Assembly: GCA_002633005.1 (NCBI GenBank)
Contig: NMRA01000105.1
Location: 126,001-190,000 of the forward strand
Direction: 5' to 3'
Length of the DNA: 64,000 nucleotides
Source: Phoronis australis
Taxonomy: Eukaryota; Phoronida; Phoronidae
Shown: positions 11,401-24,900 of the stretch, piece after piece
How the letters are laid out: each line of letters begins with the position of its first letter
How positions within the stretch are numbered: the first letter of the stretch is position 1
Program-made: the position numbers and the translations under genes
The notes under the pieces: generated by a model
Seen by the model: only the letters and a program-made list of their open reading frames with translations
Databases searched by the model: none
Told to the model about the DNA's origin: nothing

Positions 11401-14400
11401 GAACATTAGCAAAACAGGCAAAAGGCACCACTGGCTTGCGTACAAAGAGTTTCACGTAGTATTCCCAGTTAACAAGACAAACAGTAATGACCCATTGATA
11501 AATAATCTAGACATACTCACTTTCGTCCCCTAATTTTTGAAGTAAAAATTTCTGATCAAATCAATAGGACACTATAAATATTTGATTGTGTCGATAACTT
11601 GTTCACATTGTGTAGCCCTATACACATAGGGATTCACTGCGCAGAGAACATTACAACAAGTATGAATTTTTTATTTCCTTGTAAAAATACGATTACACAT
11701 TAAATGCACAATTACAGTATAAATACCTTGCTACATTTTAAGGGTCACTTGCAGACTAATTACCATCAGTGACGTACATATGCAAAGCTGAGAATAATCT
11801 CTAAAACATATGGGGTATTTATTAGAAGCACTATAATCTAGGGACACTTTTTAGCAGCTCCAGAACTCAAAATGATGTTCCGAAACGTCTGATAATACGA
11901 AGTGCATTTACTCAAACAAGTTTTTCCAAATACTACAGTCACATTTTCATTGCCACAGCACAGAAATCTATTCGCTGCTCTAATTAGTTGCTGACAGTTA
12001 GCGTTACTACACGCATAACTGTTTTCACATTTCCTCCAAAAACGTGGAATCTTCCAACTAGACACTGTGACTAGAATACAGACAGTTTAACTTCATGTGG
12101 TAAGAATTTCAATAGGTTCAATCCCTGACATATGAAAAGTTAACAGGAATATACTGTTGAATTTTAACTGTACAACTGAAATAACACCAAGGTATAATCA
12201 ATAACGCCAGTCACTTGCTGGACACAGGGAGGAATCTTACATACATAGCGAATAGTTAAGCATGGGTGTGTATTCATTGCATTCTCCCACAAATCAGCAA
12301 TCCAAACATTGGCAGTAATTTTGCTGATGTGAGGTTGCGAACCTACACACTAAACATTAAATGAGATTTTTCGTCACATTGGAGACACTTCGTCTAACCC
12401 GCACTATTGAATGCACCTGTGGTTGCACTAAAAATGCTACGTACAAAAGACAGGTGGAGGGATTCTTTTACAAATAGGGACTCTTAATACTGTCAGATCT
12501 TAAATATCGTTTAAAATGCCAAAGAATAAAGCTTTGCTTCAACAGTATTTCAAAATCAAATGGCCCTCAAATCAAAATTGGTCACCAAAAATACCTGGTA
12601 GAGATGCATACCACATCACTTAGTTATGAACAAGTAGTGGCTTAATAAATACAAAATTATTATGCTCATTTTTAAACCTGTCAGCTTCAAAATCTGGTGA
12701 ACTCTTCCAAGACAAAAATACAGGACCAACAGTAAACTAAGATTATCAATGAATGTACAAAATCAAAAAAGGTTAATCCTGGTAAATAAATAATGTATAC
12801 TTTACAGGTATTTTACACCAAGTACGTTGTGACAACGTAAAACTTATTCACTGTGATTCATCAGATGTTATAGCAATCTCGAGTTCCTTTTTGGTGCGCA
12901 AATGTACCCTGTAGGTACACCTGTAGAGAAACTGTCGACTTACAATTCTACGTATGTTTTTGTAAAAAATAGCCAAAACCTGCAACATCTTTCCCAAAAC
13001 GCTGATTCACGACGCTTCATTGGGCTATTCATTGGCGCAAAGGACGTTGGGAAATGTAAACAAAGATGAAACACATCTGCACAATAATCAGGTGACATCA
13101 AGAGGGTTGCTTTCCCCTTCAACACCATAAGGACACAGCGAGTTCAAACAATTACAAAAATTAGTCTAATAACCTATGTACAATAAAATCTCTTAAATGT
13201 TTTCATCGAACAACAATATACGTCTTAGAAAATGGCAGTGATCTAAATTACAGTGCGGCAACAACGTCACATCAGAATGGAGACTGTTGCACACTGAATA
13301 CCAAGAGTACTAGTCAATGTAAGAGATCTATAATAAAACAAACTTTAACATGTGAGTAAATGTCGTTCACAAAGAGCCGGTGCAGACGGATATCTACGAA
13401 CTGAGCCGTTTATTTCAAGTGAAGGATAGAATTGACAGCTGATGTCAAGGCGAGAGCAGTTGAATGAACCAAGGATAACTTAATTCAACTATTGTGGTAT
13501 ATTCACACTACGGCACAAGCTGTCAGCTCAGCTATGGTTCACTCGAGGCAGACAGCTCATCTCCTAGCTCTCTGTCTGCGGAGGCCTTAATACTCGGCAC
13601 AGCGGGGCTAACAAAATTATCACAGAGGAACAAACTAAAACTGGATTTTTACTTTTATAAAAATAATACAACAGACACAGCGCACATCACAGGGATATTT
13701 GGTATTACCTTAAATTAAGTACACTTGCACTTTACACCAGATATGAACCATCCGAGTCAAATCGCAGGATTTCTTTGACTCGACAGCTGTACATAATGAT
13801 AACGAGGGATTGTCAAATCAATGATTGTCATACTCATTAGTGTTCTTCTAAATTTAAAGGCACTTTTATTAATTATACTTTTCTACAGTCACACAACAGA
13901 CATTATGATTACTATCAAACAAAGAAGTGTCATACCCTTCCACAAAAACGCAACAATGCTCACAAAAAATGAGTTAAAAGTTTGAGACAAGAACACAGTG
14001 TATAGTGAATTACTCACGAAATGGATGCAAAAATTACGTAGCATTAAAGCCTACCTTGAACGGAAACGCATGTAAATTTAGTTCCTGCAATATGTTAAGA
14101 GCACCTCCATGACCACACTGGTCCTAAATTGCCAAATGCAATACATGTTTCGGCTCATTGCTCGACTTTCAACACTGCCTCCATGAGAATCCCCAGCAAA
14201 TTCAAACAACTACGAACAATACCTACAAATACTGGTGATCCTATTCAATACACTGTAGTACACACAGCAGGTACACATGCACTGGCGACTTCAAAGCACT
14301 GCTGTTGGTCATTATTTGTTTGCCGTTTCCTCATGGAGATGCAATACGGCGCGAACAGGCTACATTGATGAGCCTGCATTTTTTGTGTTTTTATCATGTT

Positions 14401-14707
14401 TTCTTCTGATGCTAAAACATTGCCTAGACCATCTGGATAGCCGATACATCGAAAATAACAAAACTCTGTTCGAGAAAAACTTTGAAGCCCCCACCTTTCA
14501 TTTACTGGATGAATTTTATGCTAAACCCTATGACCAATACCATGAGACTATGTGGGCAACAGGTATACCTCTCAAAATCAGGAAAAGAAATGATCAATAT
14601 ATAAACTGTGTTTCATGTCAATACGGTGTTAATATGTCATAACTCAATTAAGATGGTCTATGTAACTGGAGTTCTCGTCCTCATTTGCATAATTTATGTA
14701 CACTACA

Positions 14708-14778
14708 TGGGCGGCGCAGCACTGAAAAAAGTGGGGGGCTATAGCCCCCCAGCCCCCTATGGTGCGCCGCCCATGCAC
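14708..14778. repeat. GC-rich palindromic element
   Basis: catgggcggcgcagcac at the left is mirrored by gtgcgccgcccatg at the right, and the centre holds the perfect palindrome ggggggctatagcccccc. It stands out in AT-rich flanks and may be transcribed as part of the ADAMTS 3' UTR, or be a short MITE. Confidence 0.75.
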
Positions 14779-15111
14779 TAGTAGGTTCCTGAGCTCAGAA
14801 CACCATAAGGCCTAAGTTAGCTTACAACAAAATGTCAATTCACATAAGGATTGTCTGTAAAGATACAAGTAAAACCATTTCAAGTATCAACGACTGAACA
14901 GGCATGGAACATTCTGTTGAAAAACAACTGCAAAAGGCGTCCACAACATGATATTCACATGTTAAGTGACCATTTGTATCCAACATGAATTGATAAATTA
15001 ACACTTTTACAACCAATTATTGTATAAGATAATTGGTGACCAATTCATAGCAGATTCATAATCAGTGCAACATGGGATTCCCAAGGATACACAACATTAC
15101 AAACATTTTTA

Positions 15112-15188
15112 AGTCTGGTCTGCATGCCACCTGTTAGTCACAATAAACATAAGTCTGTGGCCAACAGATGGCGTGCGGACCAGATTTG
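15112..15188. repeat. Foldback made of two opposed SINE tails
   Basis: tctggtctgcatgccacctg is followed about 40 bases later by its imperfect reverse complement cagatggcgtgcggaccaga. The arms match the tail of the SINE at 49428-49569. Confidence 0.65.
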
Positions 15189-15841
15189 AAAATGTGCGAT
15201 CAATATTTCCACGCAAGTTCAAGATTTACATATTCTGATACACAACATTATAATCTCATTCCGTCATGAATGTATAACACAAGATGGTCTCATAACAATA
15301 AGGCTTGCCATTTGCTGTACATGAAAGACCGCCGCAGACAAATTACACGCCTCAAATGCAAATGAGCTCAGCTCATAGCTCACGACTGCAGCAAAATGAA
15401 CCATGAGGACTAGCCTCCAGAGTGGGGAAGCAAACATCTCATTTCTTGAATATCTTTTACCTATGCGGGCGAGACGAGCTAGTATTTGGCTTAATATCTC
15501 CGAAAGCCAGCGAAAATCAATTACTGCAATATCTCTCTTGCTTACTCAGTTTAATCGTGTATAGTTACGATATATACTGCCGGTTACTAATGTAGTTCAT
15601 AGGTCAGTGAGCATTTTGTCTCGCTGTGTGCAGGTTATTCAAATCAATCCATGAGCTGAGCACTATTTCACTTGAGGCAGACAGCTGGACCCATCTGCAG
15701 CGGCCCCAACAAGACTAGTGAAGAAGTTTTCATCATATGGCCGTGTTGTAGATGACTGGAATGACGAGATGTACACCATGCAGGCCTGCTGCAGAGGAAT
15801 GGGGCCAGCCCAGTGATTGGTTGGTTCACCTGTCAATCAAC

Positions 15842-15937
15842 TCAGGGGTCGACCAATACCAGCTTGATCACAGAGGTCATGTAGGGTTCACAGGTGGCAC
15901 AGTAACCACCACACTGTCCATGGACTGACACGCCATC
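15842..15937 (-). CDS. ADAMTS9: ADAMTS last coding exon: GON C-terminus and stop
   Basis: The exon encodes [18 protein letters not shown], the closing Cys-rich GON motif (v.GkCGGyC..C.P), then a hydrophobic strand IKLVLVDP and the stop TGA at 15842-15844. The acceptor is attacag, phase 0. The 3' UTR continues to lower coordinates. Confidence 0.92.
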   Translation of the reverse strand, partial: DGVSVHGQCGGYCATCEPYMTSVIKLVLVDP

Positions 15938-18900
15938 CTGTAATAGATGCAACAAAATATAGAGCTGTGCAGTCATCATAGACCTAATTCATGCCGACAG
16001 GAGGCGCGTTCCAAAACAAGGCTCGCCACGATAGTTCTGTTGGCTCATCGCATAGTTGTATTCCGCGTACGCTCGAACGGCTATATACAGATACTCAACT
16101 GTCTGTTTTACGATGCCTAAGGACGTTTCGGAAGCGTTGGGTTGTTGCCATGCGCCGCGACGAAGGAAAAATTTCCGTGTAAAATTTAATATTTCGAAAA
16201 GTTAATCATATTTTGTCGCATCTCGGTTGCCGAGCATCATAGCAACTACCGGTAAATCTTCGGCCAGCCAAGCTGTGTTTTCATAAGTACGGATTGAAAC
16301 ATGACGCATTTTTATTTCCATAAGGACAGGGCTCTCAACCTCTTGATTTTGGGGCCGAATATCGGACCTATTCCATTCTCAAAAATATTGAAAACTCTCG
16401 CGAAATTCACCAAAGAGGCCTAAAAATTTCCCTAACGGTGATAGAAAATTTCCCTCTGAAGTTCAAATTACCTGTAACCACACAGGAGACAAATTGAAAG
16501 AATTGCTACTTGACACAGAGCTTGCAACAGGGCGGGGGGTGCTAAATGACTGCAATCTCACCAATTTAGGACACAACGTGGCTGACAAATGAAATTTTAA
16601 ATTCTTTTCTCAAGATACACCTCAGCTAGCAGGATTTTCCATACATAAGCCCATGGGCTTACATTCGGAAAACGAAAATTTTCAGGCATTTTATCAACAC
16701 CAAATAAATGCCTGGGCATTTATTCGGAAAAAGGGGCATGTAAACAGAGTCATAGTTTTGGCTACGCAAATACACGTAAGCCTGGATTAAAAGATTTCCT
16801 GATTTAGACATTTTTTGCTTAAAACTGTATTTTTAAATTTTGAGTCAATAAATGCATAATTCACCAACACTGTTCGTTTTTATAGATGATAAATGCTCCA
16901 CAAAACTGAATTGGTGACTAAAAGTTGACGCTAAGTGAGCTTTTAAGATCAAATTTTCCAAATAAACACGCCACTATCTGGACTTGACACCAAAAGTTGC
17001 AACACCATATACATGCTCATGGGCGTTTATTCGACATAATTTTCCGGGCTTATCTACGGAAAATGTCGGTACCATTGGACGATAATTTGACAAACTGTGG
17101 GCATTCTCAACAATTTTAGAAGGCGCTGAAAAATGATGAGATTGAATTTGACAATTATAGTTGGTGACATTTTACCTGCATTAGACAACAGAGATTAACA
17201 TTCATCGAGGTGAATTACTTGACTTGCTAATTGTAAATAAAAATCGTTTGGAAACTCACTGCAGTTACGTGGATATTTTATTCATAACATGTGCACTTTG
17301 ATCACACAATGCTGTTTCGTTAATTCAACAAAAACATATTAAAAGAAGCAAACAAGTACACCCCAGAGAAACAAGGTTAACCATACCTGTAACCTTCGTA
17401 TCCTTTGAACCGCCTTGCGACCGCGTGAGTACCACCCAATGGACTTGGACACCTTGAAGCCAGTTCCTGTTAGATCAATCCGGAATCCACCCTACAGGTT
17501 GAAATCAGGGTCATTGAAACTTGCAAAAATGGCAAAGATTAATTTCATGATTGAAAGTGAAATCTTAACTGATGAAGTGATTCAAATCCTCAAACCAGGT
17601 ACGAGAAGAAACATTTTTTCGATTTTAAAATGTGAAAATGACACACAGGGTACTTCATAATGAACATAAAATAATCCAAGATACACTCAATATATGCAAG
17701 TTTGATTTATTTTGGAAATGCATTATTAAATGTTACGCCATGCCTTGTTTTTGAAGTAAAACTAGACAGTATTTGACGTTGAACATAATATCAACTCACC
17801 AAATGCCAACTCGCAAAACATACAGGTTCTCAAACAGGAAATGAGATTGACAAAAAAACCCTGTGATCATCACAAAGATAGTCACTTTGAAAAACGAGTG
17901 GGTTTTACCTGACGGCCCAATTTCCCATTCGTACCATACCAAAAGAAAAAACAGGCAATCGGAACACATTGTGTACATGTGTTTCATACCCTGACCCTGC
18001 CAGTTTTTGCTGAACAGTTCTCACCCCCATTTGTTTCCTTCCCGTTGCATTTATGTATTGATTTCACAAATGTATAGAACAACGGTGAACCAATGGAGTA
18101 TTTTGGAAGAAATGTTTTAATTTTGAAGGTTTTGAAGTCATCACAAATTTCAAAGTGAATTACAAGTCCTGTTCACCAAAGTTCTGTTAATTTGGTTACA
18201 ACTCGCCAAAACATCTGGTGACCTCATGGCAACTTAGGATTTTTACAAAGTCACTAAATAAAATCTGAGATTGCATTTCATCAAATCAAGCCCTTGAGCA
18301 GAGTTCACCAAGTTGACTAGATGGCCATTAGTTCCCACCTGAGGACACTCAGCTGCGCTGTAACAGTCACCCCCACTGCCAAATGGAATCTTCTTGAAGC
18401 CAGATGAGGTTGAAAATGTGAAGTCATCCGCTGAAACACATACAATCCAACGTCTACATGGCCATAATCAAGTAATACTTTTATCAAACTTAAAAGTATA
18501 CCGTACTGAACCCTGACTTGAGGATTTCAGTCAATCCTCTTTATGTAAATTGCTAAATGCATTATTGGAGTCAATCTTGTAAGTTCAAAGCAGGAATCAA
18601 CTAAAAAGTGATACAAATTGGATATTATGGTCTTAGGTTGGTGTCCTTTTCCACAGCTGCTGTGTAATTCGCTACACGAGTAGGTCACGGTTGCCCTTTT
18701 AGCAGACTTTAAAAGGAGGTTTCAAATTTTCCAAACTTTTGGGGGTTGTCGAAAGTTACAGAGCATTATTTTTTCAGGAAACTGGATGGCGGAAGTTGTT
18801 TTTAGTATCTGTATTCCAATCAATTGTTTTGTAGGATGATTGTTTATACATGCAAATACATCCTAACATCACTTCCTCCAGTCTACCAAACCAAAACTTC

Positions 18901-21900
18901 GCCAAACTGTCTTTAAACAAATATTATAACTTTCGTCTACTTATATGATGGCATTTATTGAAAATGACAACAAACCAACCACACGCTTGAAGAAAGTGAC
19001 AAGATTTCATAACAGTTTCAGATTTAAGGTTGCATAGGACCTTATCGGCACATATGCGCATTCAGCCAACTTTCTACAAATTAAACTAACAGTAACTTTA
19101 ATTTCTAAAAGTAATTTTCTTAAAGTAGACAGACCATACATTTTGATTTTCAACTTTATACGAATCTATTATCAATTGGTTCATGTGACCATGTTTTTTG
19201 TGAAAATTTGTCAAACCTATTAACTTCATATCAATCTGTCATTAATTGGGACACATGACGTCTTTTTAATAAAATTTAGCAAAACAGAAAGGCACATAGA
19301 TAGCAAAACAAGGTTATCGGTAAAATAGTCAAATCTCAAAAACACTTTTGATTTTTTCATGAAAATCAAGGTCTTATTTTTGATAGCCCTGCTGAAAAAA
19401 GTGTAACATTTAAAAACTAGGGTTTTGGAGAACAGGACAAGGAGACATGAAAGTTTTACTTGAGTATGATCAGCCGTTCTTGAGATATGATGTTCCAAAA
19501 TAGGCACATAAATTTGAACATTTTCTAGGGTCCTACATAGTGGTACTATTTTTTTTTTCAAAATACACTCAAATGCACAGCACTTATTTATTTCCTTGAT
19601 TGCAGAACATTCTGACTATGAAAAGTTTGTTGTCACTACGAAATAATAAATACTTTCAGCACACAAAGTACCACCACCTTAAAATTATCTATAATACTCA
19701 CTTATAATGTCTAGTGATGCTAAGTTCAGCTGCACTTATAATTATCTATAATACTCACGTATAATCTCTAGTGTTGTCACATTGAGCCGTACTTTCTTGA
19801 AGACTGTGTACCCTGAGCGGGGGTATAATCGCTTGATACAACTACCACAGGAAGTTAGAGCCCGACCACTGTAGGGGCATGTGTAGGGGTTACGTAGCCT
19901 AAAACATTAGGGAACAAGGAATCACTACCTGACAAGTCATCGACGTAATGTTACAAAATGGCATTGATGCAACCATAGTGACTTCAAGGTCTGCGACTAA
20001 CGGGTGCTAAATCGGATCGGACTAGTTCCTTGAAAGAGCTGAGGTGTAGAAACTCAGTGGTGGATGCAGACAGCTGAGGTTTTAACTCTAGATAGACATA
20101 ATCCCTATTAACAACAAACGGAAGCTAGGGTCATATAACAACGACATGAACATATAGCAACAATCAGTGTGAATGAGATTAGGTCAAATTTTAGGTAATT
20201 TTTTATAAGCAGAACAAGTATTGTCAATTTTGGATGAGCAGATGTAAGAATGACTGAATGGTAATTAAGTTTATGTACCTTTTACTATAAATGTGCGCAA
20301 AGTTTTTATTCTTCCCAGCAGGAAGACTGAGGTATTCTACGGGGTGCGCGGTCTTCATCTGTTGACAATAAACCTTCAACAACTTTCCCTTGATCATCAG
20401 GCGATAGTCACCATCACGGTTGATTTTGTTTTTCAGTTTTAGTTCCTTGCATGTTTTTACATAACCTACAAAAGTGTGAATCAGCAAATGTACCTAAGAG
20501 AGGAAACAACATTTATTAGAAAATAGAGATGGTATGTAGAATGGTGTGTTATGATATTTTTCAGAAAAAAATTGACATCACAATCTCAGACACATCTTTA
20601 AAACATTTTTATCAAACTGAAGTTAAAGAAAATTCATAGTTTAAAGAGTACACAGTCCCGAGTTACATACATATTTCAAGATAAAGACGACATAGTTAAT
20701 AGGGACTCACTAAACCTTTAGGATTACAGAACAAAGTTCACCAAACAAACACCAGGTGGAGGTAGTAGGCACAAGACTTTTACACTCAATTATTGAGTGA
20801 ATACCTTAAATTGTGGCCTCGTGATTTTGAACACATCTCAATTCCACTCGGCACAACAGAAATTATCTGAATTAGGGCCCTTCAAATAGTCTTGACTACA
20901 GGAAAATCTACTGGTCTACTTTCCACTAGCCTCTAACCTAATTGCATTTGGCACAATGATACAGTGAATCATTTCCGTGTCCATCTTCAGATGCCGCTAC
21001 ATTCTTAGGAGAACGAGCACAGGTATACAGTAATCGTGGGCAATTGGATTGTATTTTGTAAACAGGGGCCGCCGCATTCTTAGAACGAGCACATTACAGT
21101 CATGGTGGGCATTGTATTTTGTAAACAGACAAATTTTCAAAATCATGATCTTACTACGCCACTATCTCAAAGCAGTTTTAGAAGTCATCGGAAGGATACC
21201 CTCACAGTGATAATCAACCTGGCAATACTCACAGTGACCGGAGTAACAAGATTGGATATTCTTTGGCTTCTTAGACGCATCACATCTTGCCTTCGCCTTC
21301 CTGTCGCCATTTTTATTCATACAGTAAATATTACGGCGCTGCTTTCCCCATCCACACTCAGTAGAACACTGTAGCAAATAGGATGTATTTTAGAGATGGG
21401 TATTAAACACATACTTCAACACATTCATAATGCATCATATTCCATGACATTACAAAAAATTTGGTTTAATCGGACCATGAACTTTTACATGCAGAAGCCG
21501 AGTCCCACACCTAATATGACCATTATTAGTAGAACATAGAGCAAACATGTTTCAATGATATTGTAAGTTTGCATCTGACAGAAAAAATCAAGTTCTCAAA
21601 AGAGCTAAGTTAACATTTCAAGACTGAGGTATGTTTTGACTTGTTAAACTCTCAAATTAGCTTCATCTTGGGTCTCTTTGAGGCCCAGTAAGAGAGTGCC
21701 TTGAACTCAATGAGAAACACTGGATTAAAACAATTCCTTTTTCCCTTTTCAATTACAAAGCCGTAAGTACAACTTGTAAGTCGTGAGTTAACATACACCA
21801 ACAGACAAGTGGTAGTGTTGAACACGGCATGAAGCTCAGAAAATTAAAAGGAACCGTGAACATATTTCACTGGTGCTACATTATAACACACAGTAGCGAG

Positions 21901-24900
21901 ACGTTTGGGAAGCATGTGCCATGTTCTAGTTTGAACTGGAAGAGTAGCACAAAATACCCTGACATGCTGTTCAACTAACATATTTAATATTACTGGAATA
22001 GTCTAAGGACATCCAGTGCACTCCAAAATACACCAGACACAATAGTGTTGCATCTGTCCAGTCAATTTGTAAATTAATTCAACATTCAGTTCCAGTGGAT
22101 TCACCTGAACTCAATCTCAACCAGAAAAATTGAGACAACATGTCATCAAGATGGTTTGAAAGTGTTTCATAACAACCAAAAAATACCCAATCCAACAGGC
22201 AAACAAATCGATACTGACACCACTGATTAAAAACAACACATTTCACTGTCATTTTAATATTAACGGTAAGAATGTAATTAACTAGTAGTACTTAAGTCAT
22301 ATTAGAACAACACAAAAAATGAAACCGTTAAACATTAATCATTTAAAGCTGCATTTTGCCGGTTTTTTTTTTTGCTAAAATCGTCTCATAATATTCCTTA
22401 CAGTGCTAAGATTCAATTTATTAACAAACTCAAGTCGCAGGCAGTGCGTACAAACACCATTTTCGAATTTGCAAGATTTTACGAGTCCAGAGCAAAAAGA
22501 CCAATTTGATTTTCATTTTAACCCAGCACAATGAGGCAAAATATAGCTTTAAACAGGCAACATATTGAGACAGTTATCGTAACCCTCAGAGTACTTTGAC
22601 TAGCTACATGAGGGCGCGCCGGTGTACATGGGTCACCTTCTGAGTGAGAACACTTCACGCCCAGGGTACAGTTTTTGCCAAGAAGTACAAATCTGCGGGA
22701 AAACGTGGCGGAACAATGTTTATCTAGCCACACGTGCGACAAATTTTGCATTTGAAAAATGCAACAAAAGGGTTGGTATATTTCAAGCGGCACACCCCAA
22801 TAGTCAAGTACACCCAGGTAGTTAGTTCCACACAGAACAATATAATTAAAAAAGTGGCATGCAGTTAGTTGAAGCAACATATCGTGCATAACATTAAAAC
22901 ACAAACAGCATGCGCATGTGAAAACATGGATCGTGCACTGCCAACAGTTGGTGTGGTTAAGAGAAACACGAGACAGAATGACAAATAAACTTTATTCACA
23001 ATAAAACAGTACCCAGCGTAAGCTTTGAATACATAACTATCTCTAACACCAGTCAGTTTACAGCTGAGCAAAATTGTCCACAACACGTATGTCACACATT
23101 GTTGTATGCGAAACGGAAACAATCACGAATGTATTATCTACAATTCAAACCTGCAGCAGACGATCACAGCAAAACACACTGACAACCAACTGGCTTCTTA
23201 GAAAATCTTAACCCCGGTGAAGTATCTTAAGTTTGTTATTCAACAACGCGCAAAATATTGCTTCAATTTGTCATGCTTAACTTAAGAAATTTCTTATTCA
23301 GGAGACCAAAGCTGTCTTTATTGGAAATGCTTCAGAAATCACACCCAAGATTGTCTTGCACACAAAAGAGATTTTGAGCAATGATGAGCAAGGTAGTTAG
23401 AAAATGAAAAGCATGAAAGTGTGTGAAATAGTTTAAAATGTATATAAAATCCTTGGTTTACTCAAGGATGTGCAAGAGCAAAGGATAAGAAATATATTAT
23501 ATACATCAACAACGCTATGAAGAACAGGGCGTGGGTTACATGCTCAGCAGTTAAAATGGTAGAAGGGAGACCGAGGCAATAAATTATACCAAGTGAACAG
23601 AAATGCTGACTTAATCCATGTAATAGTGTGTTCTAGTGAGTGTTGTGAAATTGGGTATTATGTTAAGTGTCAAGTCCTGCCAGTAGTCTATTGTTGGGGT
23701 TTTGGGAATGATTAATAAGCAACACAGCTCCACAACGGTTATATCAAACAGCGCCATCTTTGGGGAATGTTGTCCAATCAGTGAGTTACCTGACGCCACT
23801 CGCCTATCCGCCAAAAATATTTGTTATCACAGTCCCCCATGCTGCATGACCTGTGACCCGAGGGTCGGGCCGTCTCATCGCAGCCCGTTGACAGACTAGG
23901 AGTCAGCAGCCAACCCTCAGGGGTGACAGCCTGACAGAATACGGCTCTAGACTGGATGCCAACACCACATGTCTTGGAACACTGCATGGAGGAAAATGCG
24001 ATAATAACAGCACACATGCATACATGACGAAGATTTGTGTAGTGTGAAACACAAATAAGATAGACATGTTGTGGAAAAAAACATTCGGTGAAAACTACAG
24101 CATACAGTAAACAAAGTAAAACTGTGGCATCAAAGACAAGTATAGGGTGAAAAAATGAAAATTTTATATTCTAATTCTTTTGGAAAGACCAGAGCAAATT
24201 GATTCGTTCAGTTAAAACTTTGTGGTAAGATCATCCATACAATGAATGTAAAAACTATGACTTAAAAAATAAACGAATTTACATGCATTCAACATTTTTG
24301 AAGTATTGTTTTTGGGGTCACCCTGTACAACAAGAACCTACGATTTCTATCAAGCATGCTAGGGGAACGCCGAACATCGATTTTTCCCATAAACTCGTTC
24401 ACCCAAATACAACTAACTTTGAAATTCATTTCACTATGAATCCTCAAAATACTTTTATTTACTACAAACACTTTCTAGATTTCACAAGCGCTTTTGACAC
24501 CATTTGACACAGCCAGGCCAAAAGCTTCAATTGTGATTAACTTACTCTAGTCCAGTTGCCTGGCCTCCACATGTATGGACACCAATTCTTTCTGCACTTC
24601 TTAACTGTCTTCGGTTTCTTTGCCTTACAGTTGCCATCGGCGATTGTCTCTTCTGTTGCCTTGTTGACGCAGGTAACATGGCGACTGCGGAACCCTCGTC
24701 CGCACGTTATCGAACACTGATGATTTTATTAGAATTACATCAGTTCACATTCGAACAGCACAGACTTAATGCACATTAAATGTCATCGTGAACAGAATAA
24801 ACAATGCATAACAAACTAACAAAAGTCAACTTGATTAATACCCAGTCAGAGCTACTAAACAAATTAGACCATGCTCATTCACAAACTTGAGATCCTCACT

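Larger units (their letters stand above)
8405..15841. other. Intergenic space and probable ADAMTS 3' UTR
   Basis: No protein-coding exon was recognised on either strand. Minus-strand AATAAA words near 13410, 13866, 11820 and 11671 could end the ADAMTS mRNA; I cannot choose. It contains a dispersed repeat at 10850-11035 and the two foldbacks at 14708 and 15112. Confidence 0.45.

Noticed and set aside
17415-17660. Plus-strand frame of 81 codons
   Set aside because: It is the antisense shadow of GON exon ee.
22518-22904. 128-codon minus-strand frame
   Set aside because: It overlaps a MITE end and does not show a TSP1 or GON pattern.
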